This document shows, piece by piece, positions 44,543-53,199 of a DNA stretch of 64,000 nt. Below the pieces are notes generated by a model that made no database searches, was not told where the DNA came from, and saw nothing but the letters and a program-made list of their open reading frames with translations. The position numbers were made by a program, and so were the translations under genes. The DNA comes from an uncultured Hyphomicrobiales bacterium (GTDB lineage: Bacteria; Pseudomonadota; Alphaproteobacteria; Rhizobiales; Ancalomicrobiaceae): contig CAIYYN010000017.1 in the NCBI GenBank assembly GCA_903930435.1, forward strand, positions 117,182-181,181, given 5' to 3'. Each line of letters starts with the position of its first letter. Position 1 is the first letter of the stretch.

Positions 44543-46267
44543 TCAAAAATCCACCACGTCTTCCTGTGGCTTCTTCATCCGCACAGCCGCGTCGAACACA
44601 ACCTTGACGCCGGGATCGCGGAAGGCGTTGGTGATGGGATAGCGGCGGTCGCGACCGAAATTCTTGTGCGTGATCTTGACGCCGGGTGCGGCCTGCCGAC
44701 GCTTGTATTCCGCCACGCGCAGCAATCCCTCGACCCGCTTGACCGTATCGAGGTCATAGCCACGCGCGACAATCTCCGAGATCGGCAATTCCCGCTCGAC
44801 CAGACATTCGAGAATGGCGTCCAGGATCGCATAGGGCGGCAGGCTGTCTTCGTCTTTCTGATCGGGCCGCAGTTCGGCAGAGGGTGGCCGGGTGATGATA
44901 TTCTCCGGGATCACAATACCTTGCGGCCCCCTGGCACCTGCTGGCCGGTTTTCATTCCGCCAGCGTGCGGCTGCGAACACCTGTTGCTTGTAGAGGTCCT
45001 TGATCGGATTGAAGCCGCCATTCATGTCGCCATAGAGCGTCGCATAGCCGCAGGACATTTCGGACTTGTTGCCGGTGGTCAGCACCATCGATCCGAACTT
45101 GTTGGAGATCGCCATCAGGATCGTGCCGCGCGCGCGCGACTGGAGGTTCTCCTCCGTCACATCGGCGTTCCGGCCTGCAAACACGGGCGCGAGCACCTGG
45201 TTGAACCCGTCGATGACGGGCGCAATCGGCACCACGTCATAGCGACAGCCGAGCGCACGGGCGCAAGCCTCGGCATCCTGCAGGCTTTCAGACGCCGTGT
45301 AGAGATAGGGCAACATGACACAGTGAACACGATCGCTCCCCAGCGCATCCACCGCCATCGCCGCAACGACCGCGCTGTCGATCCCGCCCGACAAGCCCAG
45401 AACGACGCCGGGAAACCGGTTTTTCTCGACATAATCGCGCAAACCCAGCACGCAGGCCGCATAGTCCGCCGCGATCCCGTCTGGCATCGGGACGATCGTT
45501 CCATTCTTGGAGGCCCAACGCCCGCGTGTGCGCTCGTAATCGACGATGGCCACGGTTTCCTGAAACGCTGGCAACTGGAAGCCGAGCGTCCGGTCGCCTT
45601 CAATGCCGAAGGACCCGCCGTCAAACAGCAACTCGTCCTGCCCACCGACCTGATTGAGATAAACGAGCGGCAATCCGGTCTCCACGACCCGCGAGATCAC
45701 GATTTGCAGCCGCTTGTCCGGCTTCCACTGCGAATAGGGCGAGCCGTTGGGGACAATGAGCAGCTCTGCGCCCGTCTCGACGAGACATTCCGTGACTTCG
45801 TCGGTCCAGATATCCTCGCAGATCGGCACGCCAATGCGCACGCCCTTGACCGTCACCGGCCCCGGCAAAGGCCCCGGCGAAAACACCCGCTTCTCGTCGA
45901 AAACGCCGTAATTCGGCAGATCCACCTTGTACCGAATGGCCTCGATGCGTCCCTCGTTCAGAAGCGCGACGGCATTCATCAGCGTATCACCTTCGCGCCA
46001 CGGGCTGCCGATCAGCACCGCTGGCCCGCCGTCCGCGGTGTCCCCTGCGAATTCTTCCACTGCCGTCATGCACGCCAGTTGGAAGGCGGGCTTCAGCACC
46101 AGATCCTCCGGCGGATAGCCGCAGATGAACAGTTCGGTGAAGACGATCAGATCCGCACCTGCCTTGGCTGCGTCAGCCCGCGCTGCGCGTGCGCGCTTCA
46201 GGTTGCCGCTGATGTCGCCGAGAACCGGATTGAGTTGGGCAAGTGCCAATCGAAGATGATGTGTCAT
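44543..46267 (-). CDS. nadE: Glutamine-dependent NAD+ synthetase
   Basis: A 574-residue two-domain enzyme. The N-terminal nitrilase-type glutaminase domain shows its Glu-Lys-Cys triad in FTELFICGYPPED, FDEKRVFSPG and VPICEDIWTD. The C-terminal ATP-pyrophosphatase domain has the P-loop GLSGGIDSAVVAAMAVDALG and LTTGNKSEMSCGYATLYGD. It converts nicotinic acid adenine dinucleotide to NAD+ using ammonia released from glutamine and channelled between the domains. The ATG at 46267 gives MTHHLRLALAQLNPVLGDIS, matching the family start; the upstream extension would overlap the PAS-protein gene. Confidence 0.96.
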   Translation of the reverse strand: MTHHLRLALAQLNPVLGDISGNLKRARAARADAAKAGADLIVFTELFICGYPPEDLVLKPAFQLACMTAVEEFAGDTADGGPAVLIGSPWREGDTLMNAVALLNEGRIEAIRYKVDLPNYGVFDEKRVFSPGPLPGPVTVKGVRIGVPICEDIWTDEVTECLVETGAELLIVPNGSPYSQWKPDKRLQIVISRVVETGLPLVYLNQVGGQDELLFDGGSFGIEGDRTLGFQLPAFQETVAIVDYERTRGRWASKNGTIVPMPDGIAADYAACVLGLRDYVEKNRFPGVVLGLSGGIDSAVVAAMAVDALGSDRVHCVMLPYLYTASESLQDAEACARALGCRYDVVPIAPVIDGFNQVLAPVFAGRNADVTEENLQSRARGTILMAISNKFGSMVLTTGNKSEMSCGYATLYGDMNGGFNPIKDLYKQQVFAAARWRNENRPAGARGPQGIVIPENIITRPPSAELRPDQKDEDSLPPYAILDAILECLVERELPISEIVARGYDLDTVKRVEGLLRVAEYKRRQAAPGVKITHKNFGRDRRYPITNAFRDPGVKVVFDAAVRMKKPQEDVVDF

Positions 46268-46319
46268 GACCGGCAATTTAATCCTTTGGCAGTCATGGGG
46301 CAACCATTGCCCGCGCACG

Positions 46320-47414
46320 TCAGGTGTATTCGACGAACAGCCAGTCCGGGTCAATGTCGACCATCCGCGAGACGCGGGCGCCCATGGGCAGCGTGATGAT
46401 TGATTTCACGCGCTCCGGCGTCACATACATGTGCTTGGGCGCATGTCGACCGGAGAGCTCGAAGAGATTGTTGATATGTGTCCGCACGCCGGGCTTCAGA
46501 CCCAGCTTTTCACGTGCGGCCTTGTTTGCATGATCAATCGAGGCATCGCGTGACTGGATGACAAGGCAGGGGTGGTGGACATAGTCGAGAAGCGCCCGCG
46601 CGCGTTCGGTCGCAGCGGCCATCATCGCGTCCTTGTCGGCAGGCGCGGCGGAAGGCGCAGGAGCTATGGGCGTTCCAACAGACGCCGGTCCGGCAGTCGC
46701 TGATCCGCTTGCAGCGCGCAACACAAGCACCATGCCACCACGTCCCCACGGGTTCGCCGCCCAGGTGATCGGCTCGGCAAGTCCGGGCGCGTTTTGCAGC
46801 GCACCGCTCGCCGCGATCCGCCCCAGTTGCGCCTGACGGACCTCCCGGGTCACGCTCTCGGGCATGCGGGCTTCGAGCAATGACAGGCTTGCGGCTTCAT
46901 CGCCATCGCGAAAATCGATGCCAAGGAAGCGAAACGCGCGCGCATTTGCCTTGCGAATATGCCCCTTGCCATCAATGACGACGACGCCTGCGTGAACGGA
47001 AATCATCAGGGCATCCAGGATCTGGCTTAGGTTCCGGGCCTGATCCTCGGCGTCGTGGCGGCGCGTGATATCGCGCACGAGGCCACCGGCGAGCAATCCC
47101 TCGACCCCGGTCAGCGGCTTGCCTTCCAGCCGCAACTGGATCGGCCCATTGGGTGAATTCACCGGCAGTTCCAATCGGATGGACGTGCGATCCGGCTCGA
47201 ACATATTCTCGAAATAATCGAATAGCCGCGCCCGCTCAGCCGGATCGAATGCCTGCCCGAATTCGCCCAGCCGCCACCACGACCCGTAACTGTCGTCATG
47301 CGCCGGACCGAACCCACGCGGCCAATGCACCATTCCCCGCGTTGCGTCAAAGCGCCAGAACCCGATCCCGGCAGCAGCCCCGCAGTCCCGCAAGATACTT
47401 TCGATCGGCGACAT
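46320..47414 (-). CDS. PAS-domain protein without recognised output domain
   Basis: A 364-residue soluble protein. An N-terminal PAS-like region (GIGFWRFDATRGMVHWPRGF, WWRLGEFGQAFDPAERARLF) is followed by a second PAS (ILDALMISVHAGVVVIDGKG, RKANARAFRFLGIDF), an Ala/Pro linker (about 245-265) and a third segment (ARALLDYVHHPCLVIQSRDA, DHANKAAREKLGL). No kinase, cyclase or DNA-binding domain follows, so it may sense a signal and act by protein-protein contact. The ATG at 47414 is chosen over 47444. It lies 52 bp upstream of nadE on the same strand. Confidence 0.7.
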   Translation of the reverse strand: MSPIESILRDCGAAAGIGFWRFDATRGMVHWPRGFGPAHDDSYGSWWRLGEFGQAFDPAERARLFDYFENMFEPDRTSIRLELPVNSPNGPIQLRLEGKPLTGVEGLLAGGLVRDITRRHDAEDQARNLSQILDALMISVHAGVVVIDGKGHIRKANARAFRFLGIDFRDGDEAASLSLLEARMPESVTREVRQAQLGRIAASGALQNAPGLAEPITWAANPWGRGGMVLVLRAASGSATAGPASVGTPIAPAPSAAPADKDAMMAAATERARALLDYVHHPCLVIQSRDASIDHANKAAREKLGLKPGVRTHINNLFELSGRHAPKHMYVTPERVKSIITLPMGARVSRMVDIDPDWLFVEYT

Positions 47415-47562
47415 GACCAGATGGCCCCTTCTCGTCCCGATCACCAGTAAAGCACTCGAATGCTTGCGGAATGGCTAAGAGCAGTCAATTGGAGGACATC
47501 CCTCCCCGGCACGAGGCCTTCGGCACGTCCAAGGATGGACCGCCTCACCCGCCGCGCAACTT

Positions 47563-47684
47563 ACCTCCCCGTGACGGGGAGGTCGGCACGAAGGGCCGGG
47601 TGGGGTGGCCTTTGCTCAGCCCGCGCGAGCCTGCGTCACGCCCCACCCCCGGCTCCGCCGTACCATCCCCAAAAGGGAGGGAGG
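47563..47684. repeat. GC-rich intergenic palindrome cluster, family C copy 1
   Basis: ACCTCCCC-GTGAC-GGGGAGGT (47563-47583), CGGCACGAAGGGCCGGGTGG from 47584 and the CCCCACCCCCGGCTCCGCCG / CCCaAAAGGGAGGG block (47641-47684) recur in related form at 56.0 kb and 59.4-59.7 kb. It occupies the 278-bp gap between the PAS-protein and dioxygenase genes. Confidence 0.75.
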
Positions 47685-47692
47685 AACCGATT

Positions 47693-48481
47693 TCATCCAA
47701 ACCGATACGCATCGAGTGCCAGCGCGCCGTACTGGTAGCTGTAATGGATACGTTCCGGCTTGTCGCCCTCGCCTGCCCCCAGCGCCACATAGAGCGGCAA
47801 CAGGTGTTCATCGGTCGGGTGATTGCGCACGGCGTGCGGGGCCTTGGTGCGGTAATGCACGAGAGCGTCCGTGTCGTTGGCCGCAATCTTCTGATCCATC
47901 CACTCGCGGAATTCGATCATCCAGTCCTTGGCGGGCGCATCGACCGGCGCGAGGCCCGACGACGTGAAGACTTCTCCGAGATTATGCGTGAATGACCCCG
48001 ACCCGATCACCAGAACGCCCTCTTCCCGCAAGGGGGCGAGCGCACGGCCAACCTTCAGATGATGCTCGGGATCAGCTTTCGGCTGTACCGACAATTGCAG
48101 CACCGGAATATTGGCATCTGGATACATGAGCTTCAGCGGTACCCAGGTGCCATGGTCAAAGCCACGGTTCTGCACGCCGCGCACTGTGAGACCCGCCGCA
48201 TCCAGCAATCCTGCCACCCGCTCAGCCAGTTCCGGCGCGCCGGGTGCGGGATAGACCATCTGGTACAGTTCCGGTTCGAACCCGCCGAAATCATAGATCA
48301 TGCCGGGCTTTTCATCGACGACAACCGTCGGCTCGCGCGTCATGAAATGCGCCGACACGATCACAATCGCCTTGGGCTGCTCGAGCGACTTGCCGTAGGA
48401 CTTGAGGAAGTCACGGACCGGGGCATCATGCAGGATCAGGTTTGGCGCGCCGTGGGAAACAAATATTGAAGGCATGGTCAT
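47693..48481 (-). CDS. DODA-type extradiol ring-opening dioxygenase (YgiD family)
   Basis: A 262-residue protein of the class III extradiol dioxygenase LigB-like fold, in the YgiD/4,5-DOPA dioxygenase group. Zinc or iron ligands are in MPSIFVSHGAPNLILHDA (His), RGVQNRGFDHGTWVPLKLMY (His) and GSGSFTHNLGEVF (His). The family opens catecholic rings such as DOPA; the natural bacterial substrate is usually unknown. The ATG at 48481 has GGAG 9 nt upstream. The gene is flanked by repeat-containing intergenic DNA on both sides and appears to be monocistronic. Confidence 0.9.
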   Translation of the reverse strand: MTMPSIFVSHGAPNLILHDAPVRDFLKSYGKSLEQPKAIVIVSAHFMTREPTVVVDEKPGMIYDFGGFEPELYQMVYPAPGAPELAERVAGLLDAAGLTVRGVQNRGFDHGTWVPLKLMYPDANIPVLQLSVQPKADPEHHLKVGRALAPLREEGVLVIGSGSFTHNLGEVFTSSGLAPVDAPAKDWMIEFREWMDQKIAANDTDALVHYRTKAPHAVRNHPTDEHLLPLYVALGAGEGDKPERIHYSYQYGALALDAYRFG

Positions 48482-48791
48482 GGGAAGCAACTCCGATCGG
48501 ACTGGACGCCAATGCTGGCGTCACCGTTGCCCTAATGTCATGCGTCCCGATTGTTTCGTCAATGACGGAACAGGCCCCAAACCTTGGATGGACTGTTCAA
48601 TAAACGCGCACAAACTCACAAGGAGACCGGCGTTGTTGCTCGCTCCTGTCATCCCGGCCTCCGTGCGCCAGGATGACGGAGTTCCGTCAGTCCTGCGCGC
48701 GGGGTTGAGGGGGGCAATCACAGCGAGGTACTCCAGAGGCCCTTGATCAGAGTCTGGAGTATGTGGCTCGCCCCTGCATTGACGATGAGGG
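48482..48791. other. 310-bp intergenic region with a degenerate REP palindrome
   Basis: GTCATCCCGGCCTCCG at 48648-48663 and GTGCGCCAGGATGAC to 48676 form an imperfect short palindrome that matches the ends of the family B repeats at 51.5 and 54.6 kb. No gene is supported in the remainder. Confidence 0.5.
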
Positions 48792-49133
48792 CTATCTGGC
48801 GCTCTTGGGCTTGCGTGGTTTCTTGACCGGCACGGGCAATTCAGCGGCGGTGATACGCACGAGAGCCGTCAACCAGTCGCTATTGTCCCAGTCATCGCCG
48901 GAAATCCAGAAACACGGCTTGGCCCCCTTGTAGGGCGGCTTTTCCGTGACACCGCCGATATGCGCGCGGCCTGCGACGGTCGGCTTGATGAACAGCTGAT
49001 CATCGCAGATCAGCGCCACCAGCTTGCCATCGCAGAAGAGCGCGTATTCGCCGAACATCTTGCGGGCAGCGACCGTGCCTGCGCCCGTCACCTGCTCGAC
49101 GATGAAATCCACGGTGCTTTGCGACGTTGCCAT
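48792..49133 (-). CDS. TfoX N-terminal domain protein
   Basis: A 113-residue protein consisting of one TfoX/Sxy N-terminal domain (ARKMFGEYALFCDGKLVALI, then CDDQLFIKPTVAGRA). It ends in a Lys/Pro-rich basic tail (VKKPRKPKSAR). Full TfoX proteins regulate competence in gammaproteobacteria; single-domain versions like this are widespread and of unknown role. The ATG at 49133 gives MATSQSTVDFIVEQV. It is followed by intergenic DNA and preceded by the hydroxyacid dehydrogenase gene in the same direction. Confidence 0.85.
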   Translation of the reverse strand: MATSQSTVDFIVEQVTGAGTVAARKMFGEYALFCDGKLVALICDDQLFIKPTVAGRAHIGGVTEKPPYKGAKPCFWISGDDWDNSDWLTALVRITAAELPVPVKKPRKPKSAR

Positions 49134-49183
49134 CTGTGCCCGCAAGGTTGCAGTTCATAAGGGAAATTGACTTCGCCGATGAC

Positions 49184-50161
49184 TTATTTTGCCTGATAGG
49201 CAGTCGGGTTGATCATGTTGATCGGGTTGCCAGACGCATAGGCGACGATCTGGTCGAAGATGTCGCTGAACTGCAATTCCCATTCCTCATGCGTGACATA
49301 GCCGATGTGCGGCGTGACGATAACATTGGGGAATTGCAGGATGGGGGCATCCACATCGAGCAAGGGTTCCTGCTCGAAGACATCGATGGCGGCCATGCCG
49401 GGACGACCCTTGGCGAGAGCTTCGACAAGCGCGCCGGGGGCGATCAGGCCAGCGCGGCTGGTATTGACGAGGAGCGCCGACGGTTTCATCGCCGCAAGAT
49501 CGGCTGACGTGACGATGCCGCGCGTCGAGGGGTGCAGGCGCAGGTGCAGGGTGATCACGTCGCAGGCGGCGTAAAATGCCAACTGACTGTCTGCCACGGC
49601 CCAGCCATCAGCAACAGCGCGGGCGCGCGAGGCTTCACTCGCCCAGATCAGGATGTTCATGCCAATCGCCTTGGCAAATCCGGCAACCGCCTTGCCGATA
49701 CGGCCATAGCCGTGGATGCCGAGCGTCTTGCCGCGCACGGTATGGCCCACGCCCATCTGCCATTTGCCCTGCTTCAGGGAGGCCATCTGCTGCGGAATCT
49801 GGCGCATGGCGGAGAGAATGAGGCCGATGGTGAGTTCGGCCGTTGCATAGGATGGCGTGCCCTCATGCTGGCTGGAACAGACGAGCACGCCCGCTGCCGT
49901 GCAGGCATCGATATCGATGTGCGGATAGACGGAGCGCTGGCTGATCAGCTTCAGGTTCGGCAGGCGTTCGATGAGTGGCGCCCGGATCGCAGTGCGTTCG
50001 CGGATCAAGACCAGCGCCTCCGTCTCCTGCAGCCGGGCGGCAAGTGCTTCGGTCTCCTGAACGTGATCATTGAAGATGGTCACGTCATGACCCGCCAGCC
50101 TGGAGAAGCAAGGCAAGGTGCGCAGCGTATCGAAATAGTCGTCGAGGATGGCAATTTTCAT
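49184..50161 (-). CDS. D-2-hydroxyacid dehydrogenase family protein
   Basis: A 325-residue NAD-dependent enzyme starting [19 protein letters not shown]. The cofactor motif is [20 protein letters not shown], the catalytic Arg is in [20 protein letters not shown], the Glu in [13 protein letters not shown] and the His in [14 protein letters not shown]. The family reduces 2-keto acids to D-2-hydroxy acids or oxidises 3-phosphoglycerate. The length and lack of an ACT domain exclude long-type SerA. The physiological substrate is unknown. The downstream TfoX gene is 50 bp away. Confidence 0.9.
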   Translation of the reverse strand: MKIAILDDYFDTLRTLPCFSRLAGHDVTIFNDHVQETEALAARLQETEALVLIRERTAIRAPLIERLPNLKLISQRSVYPHIDIDACTAAGVLVCSSQHEGTPSYATAELTIGLILSAMRQIPQQMASLKQGKWQMGVGHTVRGKTLGIHGYGRIGKAVAGFAKAIGMNILIWASEASRARAVADGWAVADSQLAFYAACDVITLHLRLHPSTRGIVTSADLAAMKPSALLVNTSRAGLIAPGALVEALAKGRPGMAAIDVFEQEPLLDVDAPILQFPNVIVTPHIGYVTHEEWELQFSDIFDQIVAYASGNPINMINPTAYQAK

Positions 50162-50275
50162 GGAACGAAAGCCTGCGGGGTTAGGGGCAGGACGCCACGA
50201 TGCCGCATTAGGGCCGTCCGGGCAAGCAGCTCGCGGCCATCCGGTGTTGGTGAGGGGGAGGAATCGAGGCAGCTA

Positions 50276-50599
50276 TCAAGTTGACGAGGCGAGTGCCGCC
50301 TCGACTGCTGCCGGGTTGCGTCCGATCACAGCGAGATAGGCGCGGGCGGCGGCGTCTGGATCCTTGCGACCCTGTTCCCAATCCCGCAATGTCCCAAGCG
50401 GAATGTGAAAGCGGGCCGCAAATTCTTCCTGTGACAGGCCCAGAGCACGACGAATGACCTTCGCGCGCGGCGTCTGCTTGAGACCTTTGAGATCCTGAGG
50501 CGTCAATGGTTGCGCATCGGGATCGCTAAGGGCGGCGGCGTGCCGCTCTTCTTCGGACATGGCATCCGCCCTTGTCCAGTCATGTCCGGTTTTCGTCAT
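50276..50599 (-). CDS. XRE-type antitoxin paired with BrnT
   Basis: A 107-residue protein. The N-terminal segment TGHDWTRADAMSEEERHAAA resembles the toxin-binding part of BrnA antitoxins. The C-terminal half is a helix-turn-helix of the XRE type (RALGLSQEEFAARFHIPLGT, LRDWEQGRKDPDAAARAYL). The ATG at 50599 follows GGAG and overlaps the end of the BrnT gene by 20 nt, so toxin precedes antitoxin. It probably neutralises BrnT and represses the operon. Typical BrnA proteins carry a ribbon-helix-helix instead, so this is a variant arrangement. Confidence 0.82.
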   Translation of the reverse strand: MTKTGHDWTRADAMSEEERHAAALSDPDAQPLTPQDLKGLKQTPRAKVIRRALGLSQEEFAARFHIPLGTLRDWEQGRKDPDAAARAYLAVIGRNPAAVEAALASST

Positions 50600-50867
50600 G
50601 ATATCTCCGCCGTTCGAACGGTTCGGCCAATCGCGCCGAGATGATCCGGATGCGTTCGCCGCGCAATGTGTAGGCAACGAAAAGCAACCGACTGTCGACC
50701 ATGCCCAGAATCACGAATCTCTGTTCCCGCGCAGTCTGGCCCACATCGGACCATTCGACACCAAATGGATCTTTGAACACATCCCGGGCCGCCTCAAACC
50801 TGACCCCATGCTTGGCCAGATTGACGGCAGCCTTCGCATCGTCCCACTCAAATTGATCGTCTTGCAT
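50580..50867 (-). CDS. brnT: BrnT-family ribonuclease toxin
   Basis: A 95-residue protein with the BrnT signature FEWDDAKAAVNLAKHGVRFE, then AARDVFKDPFGVEW, REQRFVILGMVDSRLLFVAY and IRIISARLAEPFERRRY. BrnT toxins have a RelE-like fold and arrest growth by RNA cleavage until bound by the antitoxin. No clear Shine-Dalgarno precedes the ATG, which may keep toxin translation low. The antitoxin gene overlaps its end by 20 nt. This is the third toxin-antitoxin pair within 8 kb. Confidence 0.9.
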   Translation of the reverse strand: MQDDQFEWDDAKAAVNLAKHGVRFEAARDVFKDPFGVEWSDVGQTAREQRFVILGMVDSRLLFVAYTLRGERIRIISARLAEPFERRRYHDENRT

Positions 50868-50940
50868 AAATACGGCTTAGCAGTAGAAAGGTCAATGATT
50901 GGATTTGATTGCATGAAATTTTAGTGCGCGCAAAGATAGT

Positions 50941-51033
50941 TATGTGGTCTGACGCGTTACAGGTCAAGGATGTGCTCGAAGGTTGCCATCCGAGCACTGA
51001 TTTCGGTAATGGCGCAGGGTGATATGTGGTCTG
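50941..51033. repeat. Direct repeat upstream of brnT
   Basis: TATGTGGTCTG occurs at 50941-50951 and 51023-51033, both within the 269-bp gap between brnT and the small membrane-protein gene. The copies are 82 bp apart, and each is followed within about 10 bp by CAGG. They may be binding sites for the BrnT/antitoxin complex or chance; no gene is seen in this gap. Confidence 0.35.
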
Positions 51034-51136
51034 GACTGCAGGCAAGTACAGGTTCGTTTCAGGATGGGAGTGAAGGATATTGGTGACGCGTCGACACGTT
51101 TATCGCGTCATCACAGGTTCATGCTAAGCTCCCGCC

Positions 51137-51472
51137 ATGACCCCTGTCGTCTCTTATCTCCTGTTACTACTGGCTGCCGTGCTTGAAGCGGGCGGGGATG
51201 CGCTCGTCCGTGTCGGATTGACTGGCGACACGATCTTTGTGCGGTTGGGGTTGTTTGTTGCCGGAGCGGTCGCGCTGTTTGCCTATGGTGTGGCGGTCAA
51301 CGCGCCGCCGTGGGATTTCGGCAAGCTCCTTGGCGTCTATGTCACGCTGTTTTTTGTCGTGGCCCAGATCATCAATCTGGTTGTGTTCCACATCCGGCCA
51401 GACACACCGACACTCGTGGGCGGGGCTTTCATCGTCGCGGGCGGGCTGATCATCACGCTCTGGCGCGTTTGA
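51137..51472 (+). CDS. Small four-helix membrane protein, SMR-like
   Basis: A 111-residue protein with four hydrophobic segments (VVSYLLLLLAAVLEAGGDAL, GLFVAGAVALFAYGVAV, VYVTLFFVVAQIINLVVFHI, GGAFIVAGGLIITLW). The Glu in the first segment is placed as in small multidrug resistance proteins, and the overall size matches. The similarity is of layout rather than clear family motifs, so the substrate is unknown. It lies alone between the BrnT pair and a REP palindrome. Confidence 0.65.
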   Translation: MTPVVSYLLLLLAAVLEAGGDALVRVGLTGDTIFVRLGLFVAGAVALFAYGVAVNAPPWDFGKLLGVYVTLFFVVAQIINLVVFHIRPDTPTLVGGAFIVAGGLIITLWRV

Positions 51473-51517
51473 TGACTGCGGTCCTTCCCGCAAATGGTTG
51501 AGTAGTCTCACAAGCCC

Positions 51518-51596
51518 GTCATCCCGGCGGATGCCGGGATCCAGTTTTATCGCAGCAGCCAGTCCAGACGCGGATCCCGGCATCCGCCGGGATGAC
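51518..51596. repeat. REP-type palindrome, family B copy 1 (GTCATCCCGGCGGA)
   Basis: GTCATCCCGGCGGATGCCGG from 51518 to 51542 and its exact reverse complement at 51572-51596 form 25-bp arms with a 29-bp spacer. A related copy is at 54618-54722. Confidence 0.85.
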
Positions 51597-51722
51597 AGTG
51601 TGCTCTGGACGCCCGAAGGATGCCTTGCTGGAATCGGTTTTGCTCGCAATCCCCAATTTTTGTGGTAAGGGAGCGGCCACTTTGCCCCAAGGCATCATAA
51701 AAACGTCAAACCGGACCGATCC

Positions 51723-52421
51723 ATGCAGCCTGCCGTTATTGCGCCATCCATCCTGTCTGCCGATTTTGCCCGTCTGGGCGAAGAGGTTCAGGCCGTCATT
51801 TCTGCCGGGGCTGACTGGATCCATTACGATGTGATGGATAATCACTATGTGCCGAACCTGACCATCGGGCCGTTGGTGCTGAAGTCGATCCGGCCCTGGA
51901 CCAAGGCAACGATTGACGTGCACCTGATGGTCAGCCCGGTTGATGCGATGATCGAAAGCTTTGCGGAAGCCGGTGCCGATTGCATTACCTTCCACCCGGA
52001 AGCAACGTTGCATGTGGATCGCTCGCTGGAACTGATCCGCTCCAAGGGACTGAAGGCCGGACTGGTGCTTAATCCCGCGACGTCGCCCGATGTGCTCGAC
52101 TGGGTGATGGACAAGCTCGATATGGTTTTGATCATGTCGATCAATCCCGGATTCGCTGGCCAGCCATTTATTGCGTCAACGCTCGACAAAATTCGGGTCG
52201 TGAGAAGCAAGCTCGATCGATTTGAAGACCGCTCGGGCCGCTCGATCCGGTTGGAAATCGATGGCGGCGTTAAGACCGACAACATCGGTGCGATTGCGGC
52301 AGCAGGCGTCGATACATTCGTGGCCGGAAGCGCGATCTATGGCGCGAAGGACTATCAAGCAGTCATCTCCGAAATGCGGCGCGAAATCGCCAGGGCGCAT
52401 GGCGAAATCCTGCAGGCCTGA
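51723..52421 (+). CDS. rpe: Ribulose-phosphate 3-epimerase
   Basis: A 232-residue TIM-barrel enzyme starting [20 protein letters not shown]. The metal and catalytic residues are in [19 protein letters not shown] (Asp), [15 protein letters not shown] (His), [16 protein letters not shown] and [15 protein letters not shown] (Asp). It interconverts ribulose-5-phosphate and xylulose-5-phosphate in the pentose phosphate and Calvin pathways. The stop codon overlaps an ATG of the following GST frame (TGATG). fba, tkt and fbp lie 2-7 kb away on the opposite strand. Confidence 0.96.
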   Translation: MQPAVIAPSILSADFARLGEEVQAVISAGADWIHYDVMDNHYVPNLTIGPLVLKSIRPWTKATIDVHLMVSPVDAMIESFAEAGADCITFHPEATLHVDRSLELIRSKGLKAGLVLNPATSPDVLDWVMDKLDMVLIMSINPGFAGQPFIASTLDKIRVVRSKLDRFEDRSGRSIRLEIDGGVKTDNIGAIAAAGVDTFVAGSAIYGAKDYQAVISEMRREIARAHGEILQA

Positions 52422-52462
52422 TGGGCCATTTCACTGGACGTGACGCTGGCATGAGGACGAAA

Positions 52463-53059
52463 ATGCAGCTGTACTGGGCACCAAAGACACGATCGCTGAA
52501 AGCGATCTGGATGCTGGAAGAATCTGGTCTGACCTATGACCTCAATCGTCTCAATCTGGAGGCTGGCGAGCAGCAGAGCACAATCTATCGCGCCATCAAT
52601 CCGATGATGAAGGTGCCCGCCATCATCGATGGACCCGTGAAGGTCGCGGAATGCGGGGCCATTCTCGCCTATATCGCCGAGCAGGCTCCGGCGGCCAAGC
52701 TCGCACCCGGCCTCGATCATCCCCGGCGAGGCGATTACCTGCGCTGGCTGTTTTTTTCGGCTGGTTGCCTGGAAGCGGCCTTTGTCCAGACGTTCACGAA
52801 GTTGCAGATGCCGAGTGTCAGCGCCGGATGGGGCGATGTCGAGCGCGTCATGACTGTGATTGACGATGCCTTGAAAGACGGTCCGTGGTTGCTCGGCGAC
52901 CGGTTTTCTGCCGCTGACGTTGCCATTGGCAGCGATCTCCGGTTTGGCGTGGACATCTTCAAGATCATCGAGCCACGGCCAAATTTCCGCGCCTATATTG
53001 ATCGGTGCACGGCAAGACCGGCGTTCCGGCGCGCTCAAGAGATCGAGATGGCAGGCTAG
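52463..53059 (+). CDS. Glutathione S-transferase family protein
   Basis: A 198-residue GST. The N-terminal thioredoxin fold is MQLYWAPKTRSLKAIWMLEE, the glutathione contact NPMMKVPAIIDGPVKVAECG, and the C-terminal helical domain includes GPWLLGDRFSAADVAIGSDL. The ATG at 52463 follows GAGGACGAAA and matches the family start. An ATG at 52421 that overlaps the rpe stop would add 14 residues and may help coupling. It probably acts in detoxification or stress defence. It is not similar enough to the GST at 32 kb to be a recent duplicate. Confidence 0.9.
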   Translation: MQLYWAPKTRSLKAIWMLEESGLTYDLNRLNLEAGEQQSTIYRAINPMMKVPAIIDGPVKVAECGAILAYIAEQAPAAKLAPGLDHPRRGDYLRWLFFSAGCLEAAFVQTFTKLQMPSVSAGWGDVERVMTVIDDALKDGPWLLGDRFSAADVAIGSDLRFGVDIFKIIEPRPNFRAYIDRCTARPAFRRAQEIEMAG

Positions 53060-53199
53060 TATCGCTGCGATATGACAGCTTTTCGGTGTTTCGCGGATTA
53101 ATTCCCGCAAAATGGTAGCGAATTCCTGCTTGCTTCGGTATAACGCCGTCCTTCGCGGGGACGGTCTCGCCATTTGAATGAGCCCAGGGAGGGTGCAAA

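Noticed and set aside
44666..46396. 576-codon plus-strand ORF opposite nadE
   Set aside because: It is the antisense frame of a GC-rich gene: Arg/His/Asp-rich, no domain motifs and no ribosome binding site, while the minus strand encodes a complete NAD synthetase.
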